DNA from: Streptomyces sp. NA02950
GTDB lineage: Bacteria > Actinomycetota > Actinomycetes > Streptomycetales > Streptomycetaceae
Direction of reading: 5' to 3'
NCBI RefSeq assembly: GCF_013364155.1
Contig: NZ_CP054916.1
Span: 9,516,001 to 9,580,000 of the forward strand
Length of the DNA stretch: 64,000 nt
Below are positions 53,504 through 62,350 of this stretch, piece after piece (position 1 is the stretch's first letter; each line of letters starts with the position of its first letter). Below the pieces are notes generated by a model that saw only the letters and a program-made list of their open reading frames with translations, did no database searches and was not told the origin of the DNA. The translations under genes were made by a program, and so were the position numbers.

Positions 53504-53970
53504 TACGGGCCTTCCTCGGGAGCGTCGACACCGTAGAGAAGGGTGGCCTTTCCATGGCCGGTCACGGCGAGGGTGTCGACGCCGGCGGCGGCCAGGAACT
53601 TGGTGCGGTAGGTGGTGTGGGTGGTCACGGTCAAGGACTTGCCATCGGGGGAGACCCGCACGATGCCGTGGGTGCCGGTGGCGCGCAGATAGGAGCGTGC
53701 TGCTGCTTGAGCGGCTTGCGGGTCGGCGACGATGGCGTGGCCGGGGATGGCCTGGCCGGGGTCGATCGCCTGCCCGCCGGCTCGGGCGGCCTCGGTGGCC
53801 AGGGCATCGGCGCGCTCCACTGCCCGAGCTTTGCCGCCGCCGTCGACGGCGATACCGATGATGGCCAGAAGCGGCAGGACACAGATGGCCAGGTAGACGG
53901 CGACCCCGCCCCGGTCGCCAGTGGGACAGCGGGAGCGGCAGAACGCGGCCACGCTTCGGTTCAGGCGCAT
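53503..53970 (-). CDS. TadG-like pilus assembly protein
   Basis: 155 aa. Basic start, GDRGGVAVYLAICVLPLLAI (one hydrophobic helix), IAVDGGGKARAVERADALAT, typical of TadG-like minor pilins; the rest is periplasm-like. One base after the preceding stop. Confidence 0.8.
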   Translation of the reverse strand: MRLNRSVAAFCRSRCPTGDRGGVAVYLAICVLPLLAIIGIAVDGGGKARAVERADALATEAARAGGQAIDPGQAIPGHAIVADPQAAQAAARSYLRATGTHGIVRVSPDGKSLTVTTHTTYRTKFLAAAGVDTLAVTGHGKATLLYGVDAPEEGP

Positions 53971-54417
53971 CTAGTGTCCTTCGCGTTGCCGGTACTGGTC
54001 GATGACCGAGGTGAAGGTCGAGGTCAGCGTGCGGGACCCCGGGGCGGGTAGCAGCAGGTCGGTGAGGTCGACCGTGCACCGCACGGTCACGGTGACCGAA
54101 CTGGCCTGCCCCAGCGGAGCGTTGAGGCCGCTGGTGTCCACGCTGGTACTCGCGCAGCTGAGACCCTGGTCGCGCAAGGATTCCCGCGCAGCCGCGGTAG
54201 CCGCTTGTTGGGCGGTGGTTGACGTTCGCGCGATGGAGGCTTCCCGCGCGGCATCTTCAGCGGCGGCGTCGATCTTCGAGCCCGACATCGCCAGACGGCC
54301 TCCCGCGAGAGCCAGACACACCAGCATGATTAACAGGGGGGTGATGATGGCGGCCTGCACCGCCTCACTGCCCCGGTCCTCGCGCATGCGCTTCCGGAGA
54401 GTACGCAACCGCCTCAT
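53971..54417 (-). CDS. TadE-family minor pilin-like protein
   Basis: 148 aa from ATG 54417. EDRGSEAVQAAIITPLLIML (class III signal-like G-S/E motif followed by a hydrophobic helix) and then KIDAAAEDAAREASIARTST. Starts inside the preceding gene by 4 bases (ATGA). Confidence 0.82.
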   Translation of the reverse strand: MRRLRTLRKRMREDRGSEAVQAAIITPLLIMLVCLALAGGRLAMSGSKIDAAAEDAAREASIARTSTTAQQAATAAARESLRDQGLSCASTSVDTSGLNAPLGQASSVTVTVRCTVDLTDLLLPAPGSRTLTSTFTSVIDQYRQREGH

Positions 54418-54842
54418 CCCCCCGGCGTGGTGAAGCGCTCCACAGCGCCGGACGCGGACTGGGTGACCGGCAGGTCGGGCACGAATGGCAGCAGCGACGG
54501 TGCCGCGCCACTGACCTGGATGCGTATCCGCTCTCCCGTGCTCCCGGCCGAGGACACCGTGGCCCGGCGCAGGCTGTCGCCGGCCGTGCGGTCCAGCACC
54601 TCGCGGGCGCGGTTCGCTCCCGTGCCAGGCCCGGCCTGATAGGTGCGGCCCGCGGCAATACCTTCCCGGGCGGCGGCCAGGGCGATCTGGCGGGCGTAGT
54701 ACCACATGCTCGCCTGCACGACCACGATCGTGAGCAGTATGACGAACGGGAAAATGATCGCCATCTGCACCGACGCGTCGCCTCGGTCACTGGCCAGGCG
54801 CCTTCTCCACCTCTGCTGGGCGGTCGATGTGACAGACGGCAT
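54414..54842 (-). CDS. TadE-family minor pilin-like protein
   Basis: 142 aa. SDRGDASVQMAIIFPFVILL followed by TIVVVQASMWYYARQIALAA: the TadE layout. Shares one base with the small pilin-type gene upstream. Confidence 0.82.
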   Translation of the reverse strand: MPSVTSTAQQRWRRRLASDRGDASVQMAIIFPFVILLTIVVVQASMWYYARQIALAAAREGIAAGRTYQAGPGTGANRAREVLDRTAGDSLRRATVSSAGSTGERIRIQVSGAAPSLLPFVPDLPVTQSASGAVERFTTPGG

Positions 54843-55048
54843 CAGATGCCCGAGAGCTTGCCGTTGTACTTCGCCACCACGGCGGCGATGGTCCCGGCGA
54901 TGGCGATGGCGCCGCCGATGGCCGCCACCCAGATGATGATGGTCGTGATGCTGATGTCGCCCCGGTCGGGACGGCGCCGGACCTCCTTCAGCCCCCGACT
55001 CAGAGCGGCGGCCAGCACAACAGCGGTCTTCGCGGCGAAGTAACGCAT
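54842..55048 (-). CDS. Flp-pilin-like small membrane protein
   Basis: 68 aa: basic N-terminus, RPDRGDISITTIIIWVAAIG and GAIAIAGTIAAVVAKYNGKL. A G-D-I-S-I-T step before a hydrophobic helix, as in Flp prepilins. Candidate major pilin of the apparatus. No prepilin peptidase is in this window. Confidence 0.65.
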   Translation of the reverse strand: MRYFAAKTAVVLAAALSRGLKEVRRRPDRGDISITTIIIWVAAIGGAIAIAGTIAAVVAKYNGKLSGI

Positions 55049-55080
55049 GACAGGGGTTTCCCCTCTTTGGTGATCGGGAG

Positions 55081-55965
55081 TTAGGTCTCGAGGATCCGGA
55101 GAACAGCTGGGAAGGCGATCAGCAGCATGACCAGCACCGCGAGCAGGGCACCGGGGGCGGTCATCCGCTCGCTGTTGGCGTTCGCCTCAGCTGCCTGAGC
55201 CTCGAGGAGTTCGGTGCGCAGGCTCTGGGCGCGGGCCCGCAAGCTGGTGTAGACGGCGGCTCCGTCATGGGCCGAGCGGCGCATGATCTCGGCGATGTCT
55301 TCCAAGGCGGGCAGATCGTGCTCCCGGTGGAGTTCCTCCAGCGCCTCCCACGGGGGAATGCGGTCAACACGAGCCCGCAGCAGGGCGGTCTGAAGGAGCT
55401 GGAACGGCCACCCTTTGCCGACGGCGGCCGCCCGCTCCATGGCCTCGGTGGGCCCGGAACCACCGGAGCGCTTGAGCGCCACCAGGTCCAAGTAGGCGGT
55501 GAGCGCGTGGGCGAACTCTTCCCGGGCCCGCTTGGCCTGGTCGCGTACAGACAGGTCCGGCATGATCCACAGCAGCGTTGCGACGGCGAGCCCGGCCACG
55601 GCCGGCACGTAGAACGGCATGCCGACGCCCAGCAGCAGCCACGGTGTGGCGGCAACCGCCGGGGCCAGCAGCCCCAGGGCTGCCAAGGCAACTTTGGTCA
55701 GCACAAACCGCTCGGGGGTCTGCTGAAGCAGGGCGAGGTTCTGGGTCGGAATCCGCACCCCGGGCAGGTCGCCGAAGCGGTCGACCAGCCAGCGGCCCCA
55801 GACCGCGTCCCGGTCTCGCGGCGCCTCACTCTGCTGGGCACCGCCGGGAGGCGTGCGCTGAAGGGCTGCCGCCAACGACGGTTGCGGACGCAGCAGTTCC
55901 CGCACCAGCAGGGCAAACCCCGCCCCGGTGGTGCATCCGGACAGAACAGCAAGGCTGGTACTCAT
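55081..55965 (-). CDS. tadC: TadC-like type II secretion F protein
   Basis: 294 aa from ATG 55965 (ATGA overlap with TadB). Hydrophobic start, then the F-domain with EFAHALTAYLDLVALKRSGG, PTEAMERAAAVGKGWPFQLL, DLPALEDIAEIMRRSAHDGA, and a terminal helix ALLAVLVMLLIAFPAVLR. Inner-membrane platform component of a Tad pilus. Confidence 0.85.
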   Translation of the reverse strand: MSTSLAVLSGCTTGAGFALLVRELLRPQPSLAAALQRTPPGGAQQSEAPRDRDAVWGRWLVDRFGDLPGVRIPTQNLALLQQTPERFVLTKVALAALGLLAPAVAATPWLLLGVGMPFYVPAVAGLAVATLLWIMPDLSVRDQAKRAREEFAHALTAYLDLVALKRSGGSGPTEAMERAAAVGKGWPFQLLQTALLRARVDRIPPWEALEELHREHDLPALEDIAEIMRRSAHDGAAVYTSLRARAQSLRTELLEAQAAEANANSERMTAPGALLAVLVMLLIAFPAVLRILET

Positions 55966-56888
55966 GAAGTCTCCCGTCCGACGGCCGTCGCCGGGTCGAC
56001 CGTGCTGCGGACACGGCTGCGCGGATCGGGGGCCAGAAAGCGGGGGATGGGCCGGTACTCGGCCAGCGACCGCATCCACGTCAGCACGGCGATGAAACCT
56101 GCGGACACCGCGGCCAGGACCAGCTCGCCGAGCAGCGTGCCGTACGGCGCCGTGTAGCTGGGCACCAGAAAGCCCAAGCCCACCAGGCTCAGGGTGATGA
56201 ACACCATCCAGCGCACCGTCTGCCGTGACTTGGCTCGGTCCGCTTCGCTCTTGCGGCGCTTGCCGACCTCCTCACGGATGGTCTCGGCCAGGTCCTCCAG
56301 CGACTGCGCCAGCCCCGGACCACGGTCGGCGATGGACAGAATGAGAGCGGCTACCAGCTTGTCTGCCGTGATATCGCCCAGCTCGTCGGCGAACTCGCGC
56401 AGGGCGTCCTCGGGGTTCCAGCCGAGCTGGAGCCGGTCCGCCAAGGCCTCCACTGGTTCCTCCAGCGAGGCCGGAGCGCCCTTCCGGCTCGCGGTCAGGG
56501 CCTGTTGCAGTCCCCGCCCGACCCTCAGACCATCTGCCACCTGGCGCGCCCAGTGGCTCAGAGCCTCCATCTGGATGATCCGGGCCTGGGAGGACTTGGT
56601 CGGCGACAGCAGCCAGGGCAACCCCACGACGGTGAGTGCCACCAGGCCCCCGGCCACGAATACCCCGGTCACTAGCCACACCGCCAGGCCGAGCGTGATC
56701 CCGGCCATCAGACGGGCCTGTCGCTTCATCCGCAGCTCCAGCGGGTCGGGCTGGCCCGCCTTCCGGGCCCTGAACTGGGCCAGTAGACTCGGCCGCGCAG
56801 GGCCGGTGGTGCCCACCACCCCCAGTGCCAGGGCCACCACACCTCCGGCGACGGCCATCCCGCACGCCATCATGATCAATTTCGTCAT
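55962..56888 (-). CDS. tadB: TadB-like type II secretion F protein
   Basis: 308 aa. N-terminal helices, then SHWARQVADGLRVGRGLQQA, RLQLGWNPEDALREFADELG, LILSIADRGPGLAQSLEDLA and two C-terminal helices (VRWMVFITLSLVGLGFLVPS). Overlaps TadA and TadC by 4 bases on each side. Confidence 0.86.
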   Translation of the reverse strand: MTKLIMMACGMAVAGGVVALALGVVGTTGPARPSLLAQFRARKAGQPDPLELRMKRQARLMAGITLGLAVWLVTGVFVAGGLVALTVVGLPWLLSPTKSSQARIIQMEALSHWARQVADGLRVGRGLQQALTASRKGAPASLEEPVEALADRLQLGWNPEDALREFADELGDITADKLVAALILSIADRGPGLAQSLEDLAETIREEVGKRRKSEADRAKSRQTVRWMVFITLSLVGLGFLVPSYTAPYGTLLGELVLAAVSAGFIAVLTWMRSLAEYRPIPRFLAPDPRSRVRSTVDPATAVGRETS

Positions 56889-58411
56889 GCCGTGGCCACC
56901 TTCAGCGACAGCGGCTGCCCAGCCCAGCTGTCGTATGCGCCGTTCAGCAGGTGGTCCTGGAACCCGACGCGGCGGAGGTCTGCGAGGCAGGACGGGGGCA
57001 TCCTCGGCACGGCCCTGACCTCGCCGAACTCCTCACCCGGGGTGAAGATCGCGTTGGTAGCGGGGCGGCCGTACTCACCGACGCCGGTGACCTCCAGGAC
57101 ATGGGAGACGAACCGGTGACGCTGCCCGCCGATCTTCGACTCATCCAGCATCCGTACGAACACGATGAAGTCCAGCCCGTTGGCCGCCTGCCGGTACGCC
57201 AGTTGCTCGGACATGTTGCCCTGCGCCAGCAGATACAGCTCAGCGATTCGGTCGAAGACCACCCCGGGATCGGAGGCATGTAGGGTGCACAGATTCCCGC
57301 CCTGCCCGTTGGTCATCGCCTGAAGCATCGCCACGATCTCCGGGCCCCGGACCTCGCCGACCACGATCCGCGACAGCGACATCCTCAGCGCCCGGTACAT
57401 CAGGTCCATCAGCGTGATCTCGCCGATCAGCCGCCCATCCGGGCCGCGCTCACCATTGGACTCCCGCGCCTCCATCGGCACGACCTGGCGGTGAAACCCG
57501 TTCTTGTGGGCATACAGTTCGAACTCGGTCTCGATGGTCGCGAACCGTTCGTCCGGGCCGATCTCCTTGAGCATTGCCCGCATCAGCGACGTCTTACCGG
57601 CTGCCTGCGGGCCCGCGATCAGCACATTCTTCTCCGCCTTCACGCACGCAGACAAGAACGCCGACAGCGTGGGGCTGACCATGCCCAGACGCATCATCTC
57701 CTCGAGATCGGCATCCTGGACCCTGTGCCGACGGATGGTCACATAGGTCCGCGGACTCACCTCGGTGACAGCCTGCAACCGCGATCCGTCCGCGAGTCGC
57801 AGCGCCAGCATCGGGCTGGCCGTGGTCAAGGTGCGTTCGCTCTGGCCGCCGTCACCGCTGGCCAGGCGCCGAAGCAATTCCCGAAGTTCCTCCTCAGAGT
57901 CGGCCACCCGCTCAGCCCGGACCCGCTGTCCACCGGCCAAGTCCAGCCAGACCTCGTCATGCCCGTTGATGAACACGTTCTCGACCTGGGGGTTGTCCAG
58001 GTGCTGCTGGAGACGGCCGGCCCGGAAGAGCTCGTCGAACACCGCCCGGCGCAGCGCCGCGTCCTCAGCCGCTGTAGGACTCACTCCGCGCTCGGCCGCG
58101 GCGGCGTCCGACCACTCCGCCACCGCCTCGTTGATCCAGTTTCGGGCACGCTGCTCCACGGTGTCCACGCCCACCATCGGCGAGGCCTTCCGGAAGTCGG
58201 TCACCTGCCGGGCCACGCGGTCTTTGACCAGTGCGACAGCATCCCGATCCACCACCAGCGACGGCACCGCCGCTCCGAGTACCTGGTGCTGTCCCGCGCT
58301 CCCCGCCGCAACACCCGGGCTCCGCAGGGTGCCTGCGGAGACCGGAGTGTCAGCGGTCGACGGCGGCGGCATCCGAACCGTCGGGTCTGGGTGCAAGGGC
58401 TTACCACGCAC
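56885..58411 (-). CDS. tadA: TadA/CpaF-family secretion ATPase
   Basis: 508 aa. N-terminal ~140 residues unstructured to helical; then FDELFRAGRLQQHLDNPQVE, VENVFINGHDEVWLDLAGG, Walker A GPQAAGKTS (~residues 266-274), RIVVGEVRGPEIVAMLQAMT (Walker B), and GNLCTLHASDP (His box). Powers pilus assembly or secretion. The Walker A is GPQAAGKT, the usual GxxxxGKT with unusual Q-A-A. Confidence 0.92.
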   Translation of the reverse strand: MRGKPLHPDPTVRMPPPSTADTPVSAGTLRSPGVAAGSAGQHQVLGAAVPSLVVDRDAVALVKDRVARQVTDFRKASPMVGVDTVEQRARNWINEAVAEWSDAAAAERGVSPTAAEDAALRRAVFDELFRAGRLQQHLDNPQVENVFINGHDEVWLDLAGGQRVRAERVADSEEELRELLRRLASGDGGQSERTLTTASPMLALRLADGSRLQAVTEVSPRTYVTIRRHRVQDADLEEMMRLGMVSPTLSAFLSACVKAEKNVLIAGPQAAGKTSLMRAMLKEIGPDERFATIETEFELYAHKNGFHRQVVPMEARESNGERGPDGRLIGEITLMDLMYRALRMSLSRIVVGEVRGPEIVAMLQAMTNGQGGNLCTLHASDPGVVFDRIAELYLLAQGNMSEQLAYRQAANGLDFIVFVRMLDESKIGGQRHRFVSHVLEVTGVGEYGRPATNAIFTPGEEFGEVRAVPRMPPSCLADLRRVGFQDHLLNGAYDSWAGQPLSLKVATA

Positions 58412-59243
58412 TCGTCCTCACCTCCCTGCCCCCGGCAACCGACCCACCGCGGGGAGCCAGGCGAGCACGCCGCAACGCGGCCCGCTGCCGCAACGGCGTG
58501 GTCGCCCCATGCACAGCCCGCATCAACTCACTCCGGGCGAAGCGCGCAGGCTGCTCCGCGCCGTCCGACAACACCCGGGCCTGCGACGGCCGGTAGGGCA
58601 GCGTGCCAAGGACAGGCGTCTTCAGCAGCTTCTGCACTTCCCCGGCCGAATACGGGCCCTCGTCCACCAACAGCAGGCCGACCTCACCGACCCGGCCCCG
58701 AAGCGCCTCGAGGCGCACCTGCACCGACTGAACTGCGCGCATCGTCGATCGAGCCACTATCACCAGCAGGTCGGCCCGTTGAGCCAGGGCCGCCGAAGGG
58801 CCGAACGCCCCACCCCGGCCCAGGTCTATGAGCACGTCATGCGGATACTCAGGGTGCCGCTCGATCCCCGCGAACAGGTCAGCCAGCTGATCCCAGGCCG
58901 GAGCCAGAGCTGCCGCTTGCGCAGGGTCAGTGAGCCCGGGCAGCACCACTCGACGATGACCCTCCGGCTGCGCGGTCCGGTCGTCACCGGAAATGTCCAC
59001 CAGCTGCCGCCAGAAGGCCTCGGGCAGTTCCCCCTTGCGGGCGGCCACGGAGAGGTTCTTCAGCCCGTACTGGTCTCCGAGCGAGCCCTGAAGCAGCCCG
59101 TACAGCACCGATCCGCCGTCCGGATCGCACTCGGCCAGCACCACCCGGCGCCCTGGATCCAGGGGCCAGGACAGCAGCAGCGCCAGCGCCGTCGTCGTCA
59201 CACCTGGCGAGCCCGCACAGCCCGCCAAAGCGATCACCGGCAT
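58401..59243 (-). CDS. TadZ/CpaE-like ParA-fold protein without the Walker lysine
   Basis: 280 aa from ATG 59243. MPVIALAGCAGSPGVTTTAL is a deviant P-loop in which the ParA signature lysine and the final G-K-T lysine are absent; the rest of the fold (VVLAECDPDGGSVLYGLL, DVLIDLGRGGAFGPSAALAQ, DLLVIVARSTMRAVQSVQV, LLVDEGPYSAGEVQ) is kept. TadZ-type proteins place the pilus at a cell site. Overlaps the TadA start by 11 bases. Confidence 0.82.
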   Translation of the reverse strand: MPVIALAGCAGSPGVTTTALALLLSWPLDPGRRVVLAECDPDGGSVLYGLLQGSLGDQYGLKNLSVAARKGELPEAFWRQLVDISGDDRTAQPEGHRRVVLPGLTDPAQAAALAPAWDQLADLFAGIERHPEYPHDVLIDLGRGGAFGPSAALAQRADLLVIVARSTMRAVQSVQVRLEALRGRVGEVGLLLVDEGPYSAGEVQKLLKTPVLGTLPYRPSQARVLSDGAEQPARFARSELMRAVHGATTPLRQRAALRRARLAPRGGSVAGGREVRTSAW

Positions 59244-59917
59244 CACGCACCGCCCTGCGCATCGATCAGCAGCCGGATCTTCCCCGTGGACACCCATGCC
59301 GCCAGCAGGGGAGTCTCGGTGCGATCCGCCGCGACGTCGACGACCACCGATCCGGTTCCAGGCGTGGGGTCGCCGACCCTCACCACGCGAGCTGAGATCG
59401 GCTCGGCCTGGGCCTTGCTCGCCTCCTCGTCCTCACCGGGCACCTGGACGATCTGGACTTTCTGCCCCGGCGCCAGGGAACTCGCGGGCACCTGCTCCGG
59501 CTTCAACCCCACCGGAACAACCTGCTCACCGGGCCTCACCAGGGAACCGCTGGTCACCTGCCCGCTGGACAGCAGCGAGCCGGGTTTGAGCTCCACAGCA
59601 GCCCGCTTGCCCACCACATCGGACCGGTCCGCCACCTTCACCGCCGGATCCAGCGCGACCGACGCCTCGCCCAGATCCCGGTCAGTGATCACCTGGCCCA
59701 CCGGCACAGCCCGGACCACGGTCACCACCTCGGTACGGTGTCCGCTCTCCATCAGCAGCACCGCCCCACCGGCGCCCCCGCCGGTGATCAGCACCACGGC
59801 CAAGGCGATCAGCCCTGGTCTCCTCCGCCGGGCCGAGACCCGCGGAGGAGTCACCGGCCCCGCCACCGGCGCCGGAACTCCGGCGCCTGGCGCGCTACGG
59901 TCCTTGGTCTTGCTCAC
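59243..59917 (-). CDS. CpaB/RcpC-like SAF-domain protein
   Basis: 224 aa from ATG 59917. One helix (PGLIALAVVLITGGGAGGAV), then the SAF domain (VVRAVPVGQVITDRDLGEAS; VGKRAAVELKPGSLLSSGQV). CpaB-type proteins are the periplasmic ring or adaptor of Flp pili. The stop overlaps the next ATG (TGATG). Confidence 0.82.
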   Translation of the reverse strand: MSKTKDRSAPGAGVPAPVAGPVTPPRVSARRRRPGLIALAVVLITGGGAGGAVLLMESGHRTEVVTVVRAVPVGQVITDRDLGEASVALDPAVKVADRSDVVGKRAAVELKPGSLLSSGQVTSGSLVRPGEQVVPVGLKPEQVPASSLAPGQKVQIVQVPGEDEEASKAQAEPISARVVRVGDPTPGTGSVVVDVAADRTETPLLAAWVSTGKIRLLIDAQGGA

Positions 59918-59941
59918 TACTTCGTCCTTTCTCCACCGGGG

Positions 59942-60868
59942 TCAGCCGAGAGCCTGAAGCTCGCCGACCGACACCTCCACCTGGGACTCCCGGACTTCCG
60001 TGAGCTCCCCTGACTGACCGCCGCCGGTCCACTTCACCGTCCACGTTGACGTCGCGTTCACCTTGAACTCCTTGCCGGACTCCGTCGCGGAGGTCTGCGC
60101 GTAGGTGTGGCCGCAGTCTGGCGAGGTCCGCTTCCCGTACGCCTTCTGGTACGGCGTGCCTGCTCCGGTGCAGGTCACCGTGGACCCATCGCCCATTGCC
60201 CACTTGATCTTCGAGACCTTGGCCGTGGCTGTCACCGTCACCGCCCCCGCCGATGCCGTGGCCGAGTTCGGCCCGTAGGTGGTCGCCGACTTGCCGACGT
60301 GCATCCACACCGGAACACCCACCGCCCACCGGCCCGTCGCACTCGGGCTGACGATGTCCGGCCCCTTCAGCTGCATCTTGTCGACGGCCTGCTGCGCCAG
60401 CTGGGCGGGATCCGGTCCCGTCGCTGCGGGAGGTGTGGCAGACCAGAACGTTTGGAGGGGTAGCGGAACACCGAGGGTGGATGCGGCGGTGGACGCGTCG
60501 AAGATGCAGGAACGCGTGTAGATGGCGCCGTCACCTGGCTTGTGACCCTTCCAGACCGCGCTGCCGGCTGGTGGCTGCGGATTGAGTCGACTCACCGTGC
60601 AGGACCGGACCTTCGGCTTTCCGCCCTTGCTCCCCTTCGGGGCAGGCTTGTGCCGAGCTTCCGATCCGTTGGAGGCGGGCGATCCAGGATCCGTTGCGCA
60701 GACACTCACCCAGGAGTCCGTGCCCCCGCACAACCCGTTTCCGTCTGCATGCGCTGTCGCGGGCAGCGCGGCACCGAAGACGGCGCCGCCGGCGACCGCC
60801 AGCGCCAGTCGCTTCAGCAGGTGCGGGGTTTTGACGTGACTTTCAAAATCATCCACTGCTTCCCCCAC
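59942..60868 (-). CDS. Secreted protein upstream of the pilus genes
   Basis: 308 aa. Clear Sec signal (KRLALAVAGGAVFGAALPAT then AHADG, cleavage about residue 42). Beyond it are Cys-rich and Trp/Thr-rich segments; TTYGPNSATASAGAVTVTAT onward resembles a PKD-like beta domain (KIKWAMGDGSTVTCTGAGTP). Often annotated ATP/GTP-binding in streptomycetes, without support. Overlaps the lipoprotein gene by 55 bases. Confidence 0.65.
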   Translation of the reverse strand: MGEAVDDFESHVKTPHLLKRLALAVAGGAVFGAALPATAHADGNGLCGGTDSWVSVCATDPGSPASNGSEARHKPAPKGSKGGKPKVRSCTVSRLNPQPPAGSAVWKGHKPGDGAIYTRSCIFDASTAASTLGVPLPLQTFWSATPPAATGPDPAQLAQQAVDKMQLKGPDIVSPSATGRWAVGVPVWMHVGKSATTYGPNSATASAGAVTVTATAKVSKIKWAMGDGSTVTCTGAGTPYQKAYGKRTSPDCGHTYAQTSATESGKEFKVNATSTWTVKWTGGGQSGELTEVRESQVEVSVGELQALG

Positions 60869-61437
60869 TTCTCAGCATTTATCGTGGTTGCGTAGCGCTT
60901 GAGCTGCCCCTTAGGGGAGGGCACGGTCTTCCCGGTCTTCCGGTCGACACGTGTCCACTTCGAGACGTCGAGACAGTCGGCGATCGTTGCTCGAGGCACC
61001 TTCCGGTCCATGTCGAGACCGGAGACCTTGGCGTCGTTGACCGGCGCTCCCTTGGCCACGACGCCGGCCTTCTTCAGGCTCATCACGTCGCTCTTTGCCC
61101 TGGCCAGAGCGTCGGCGCTGGCGTATTCGTCGAGGTCGGTGCCCTCGACGGTCACCTTCGAATAGGCCTTGACTTGTTCGTCCCAGTAGTGCCGGTAGGC
61201 GGTGAGTACGTCGCGCTTATCAGGAGCCTGTGGGTCAGAGCTGGCCGTGGTCTGCGAGGACTGTGGCGACGAAGCGGCCGGTTTCGAAGGGTGCTTGGAC
61301 TCCTCCGACTTCCCGTCACCGCCAGAGCACGAGGAGACAGACAGTGCCACGCCGACCGCAACCGCCCAATACCGTGTGACCTGGTCCCTCCTGCCGCGAC
61401 GGAGTGCGGATCGAGCGGATGAAGATGGCGGTGTCAC
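60814..61437 (-). CDS. Putative lipoprotein
   Basis: 207 aa from GTG 61437 (GAGGGGG upstream). Signal with AVAVGVALSVSSC, lipobox-like ending at a Cys near residue 37, then a Ser/Pro linker and a soluble part (DVLTAYRHYWDEQVKAYSKV; ATIADCLDVSKWTRVDRKTG). This last pattern is common in actinobacterial lipoproteins of unknown role. First gene of the pilus operon. Confidence 0.7.
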   Translation of the reverse strand: MTPPSSSARSALRRGRRDQVTRYWAVAVGVALSVSSCSGGDGKSEESKHPSKPAASSPQSSQTTASSDPQAPDKRDVLTAYRHYWDEQVKAYSKVTVEGTDLDEYASADALARAKSDVMSLKKAGVVAKGAPVNDAKVSGLDMDRKVPRATIADCLDVSKWTRVDRKTGKTVPSPKGQLKRYATTINAEKWGKQWMILKVTSKPRTC

Positions 61438-61543
61438 AGAACCCCCTCATTGAGTGCTGACGACGCGATCCGGAAGCCATCCGGGCCGCTGGCAATGGAA
61501 TTGATCAGGTGCAAACCGGTGGAGATCGCGTTCTTATGCACCG

Positions 61544-62350
61544 TCAAAGCGGCTTGTAGGCGAGAGCGGCGTGAATGCAGGAGTCGGCTTCCAGCCCTGT
61601 CTCGGTGTCGTCGGGTCTCCACCGGTTGGTGGCCACGATGCCGGGCTCCAGGACCTCCAGGCCCGCCCCGTCCAGAAATCCGGCGATGGTCGCCTTGCTC
61701 CGTGGAGTGACGATCACCCCGCCCTCGCCATACATCCGCGTCAGGTTGTAGACCGGGCGCCGGTCGTCGTCGTAGTCGTAGGTGCCCTGGCTGAAGGCCA
61801 CGTAGCTGCCCGAGGGCAGCGCGGCGACCAACCGCTTGATGATGCCCGCCGGATCGGCATCGTCCTGCACGAAGAGGAACACCGAGGCCAGCAGCAGGGC
61901 GACGGGCTCCTCAAAGTTGATGATCCTGCGTACCTCGGGGGAGCCCAGGATGGAATCCGGGTCGCGGACATCAGCGGTGACGTGGGCGACCCGGTCGTCG
62001 TGGTGCAGGGAGGCCGCCAGGTTCGCGCTGATCACCGCGTCCCGGTCGACGTAGGCGACCCGGCAGTCAGGAGAGATCTCCTGCGCGACCTGATGCACAT
62101 TGGGCTCGTGAGAAAGCCCCGAGCCGACGTCGAGGACCTGGCGCAGCCCGTACTGGCCGACCAGGGTCCGCACCGCTCGTATCAGGAAGCTGCGCTGGTT
62201 GCGGGCGATCAGCTCGACGTTGGGCACCTGCGCCCGGATCCGCTGGGCCAACTGCATGTCTCCCGGCCAGCTGTCCTTCTCTCCCCGCTTGCTCAGAAAT
62301 CCGGCGTAGAGCCGCGCGCCGTGCGCGTGGAGGGCATCATCAGAGGTCAT
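61544..62350 (-). CDS. SAV2177/DUF574-family SAM-dependent methyltransferase
   Basis: 268 aa. ARLYAGFLSKRGEKDSWPGD, SAM site QVLDVGSGLSHEPNVHQVAQ, VAYVDRDAVISANLAASL and the ending RWRPDDTETGL. The ATG overlaps the stop of the XRE gene (ATGA), so methyltransferase and regulator are made together. Confidence 0.9.
   Translation of the reverse strand: MTSDDALHAHGARLYAGFLSKRGEKDSWPGDMQLAQRIRAQVPNVELIARNQRSFLIRAVRTLVGQYGLRQVLDVGSGLSHEPNVHQVAQEISPDCRVAYVDRDAVISANLAASLHHDDRVAHVTADVRDPDSILGSPEVRRIINFEEPVALLLASVFLFVQDDADPAGIIKRLVAALPSGSYVAFSQGTYDYDDDRRPVYNLTRMYGEGGVIVTPRSKATIAGFLDGAGLEVLEPGIVATNRWRPDDTETGLEADSCIHAALAYKPL

Noticed and set aside
57765..59957. 730-codon plus-strand frame
   Set aside because: Antisense to the TadA, TadZ-like and SAF genes; low-complexity Ser/Arg/Thr.
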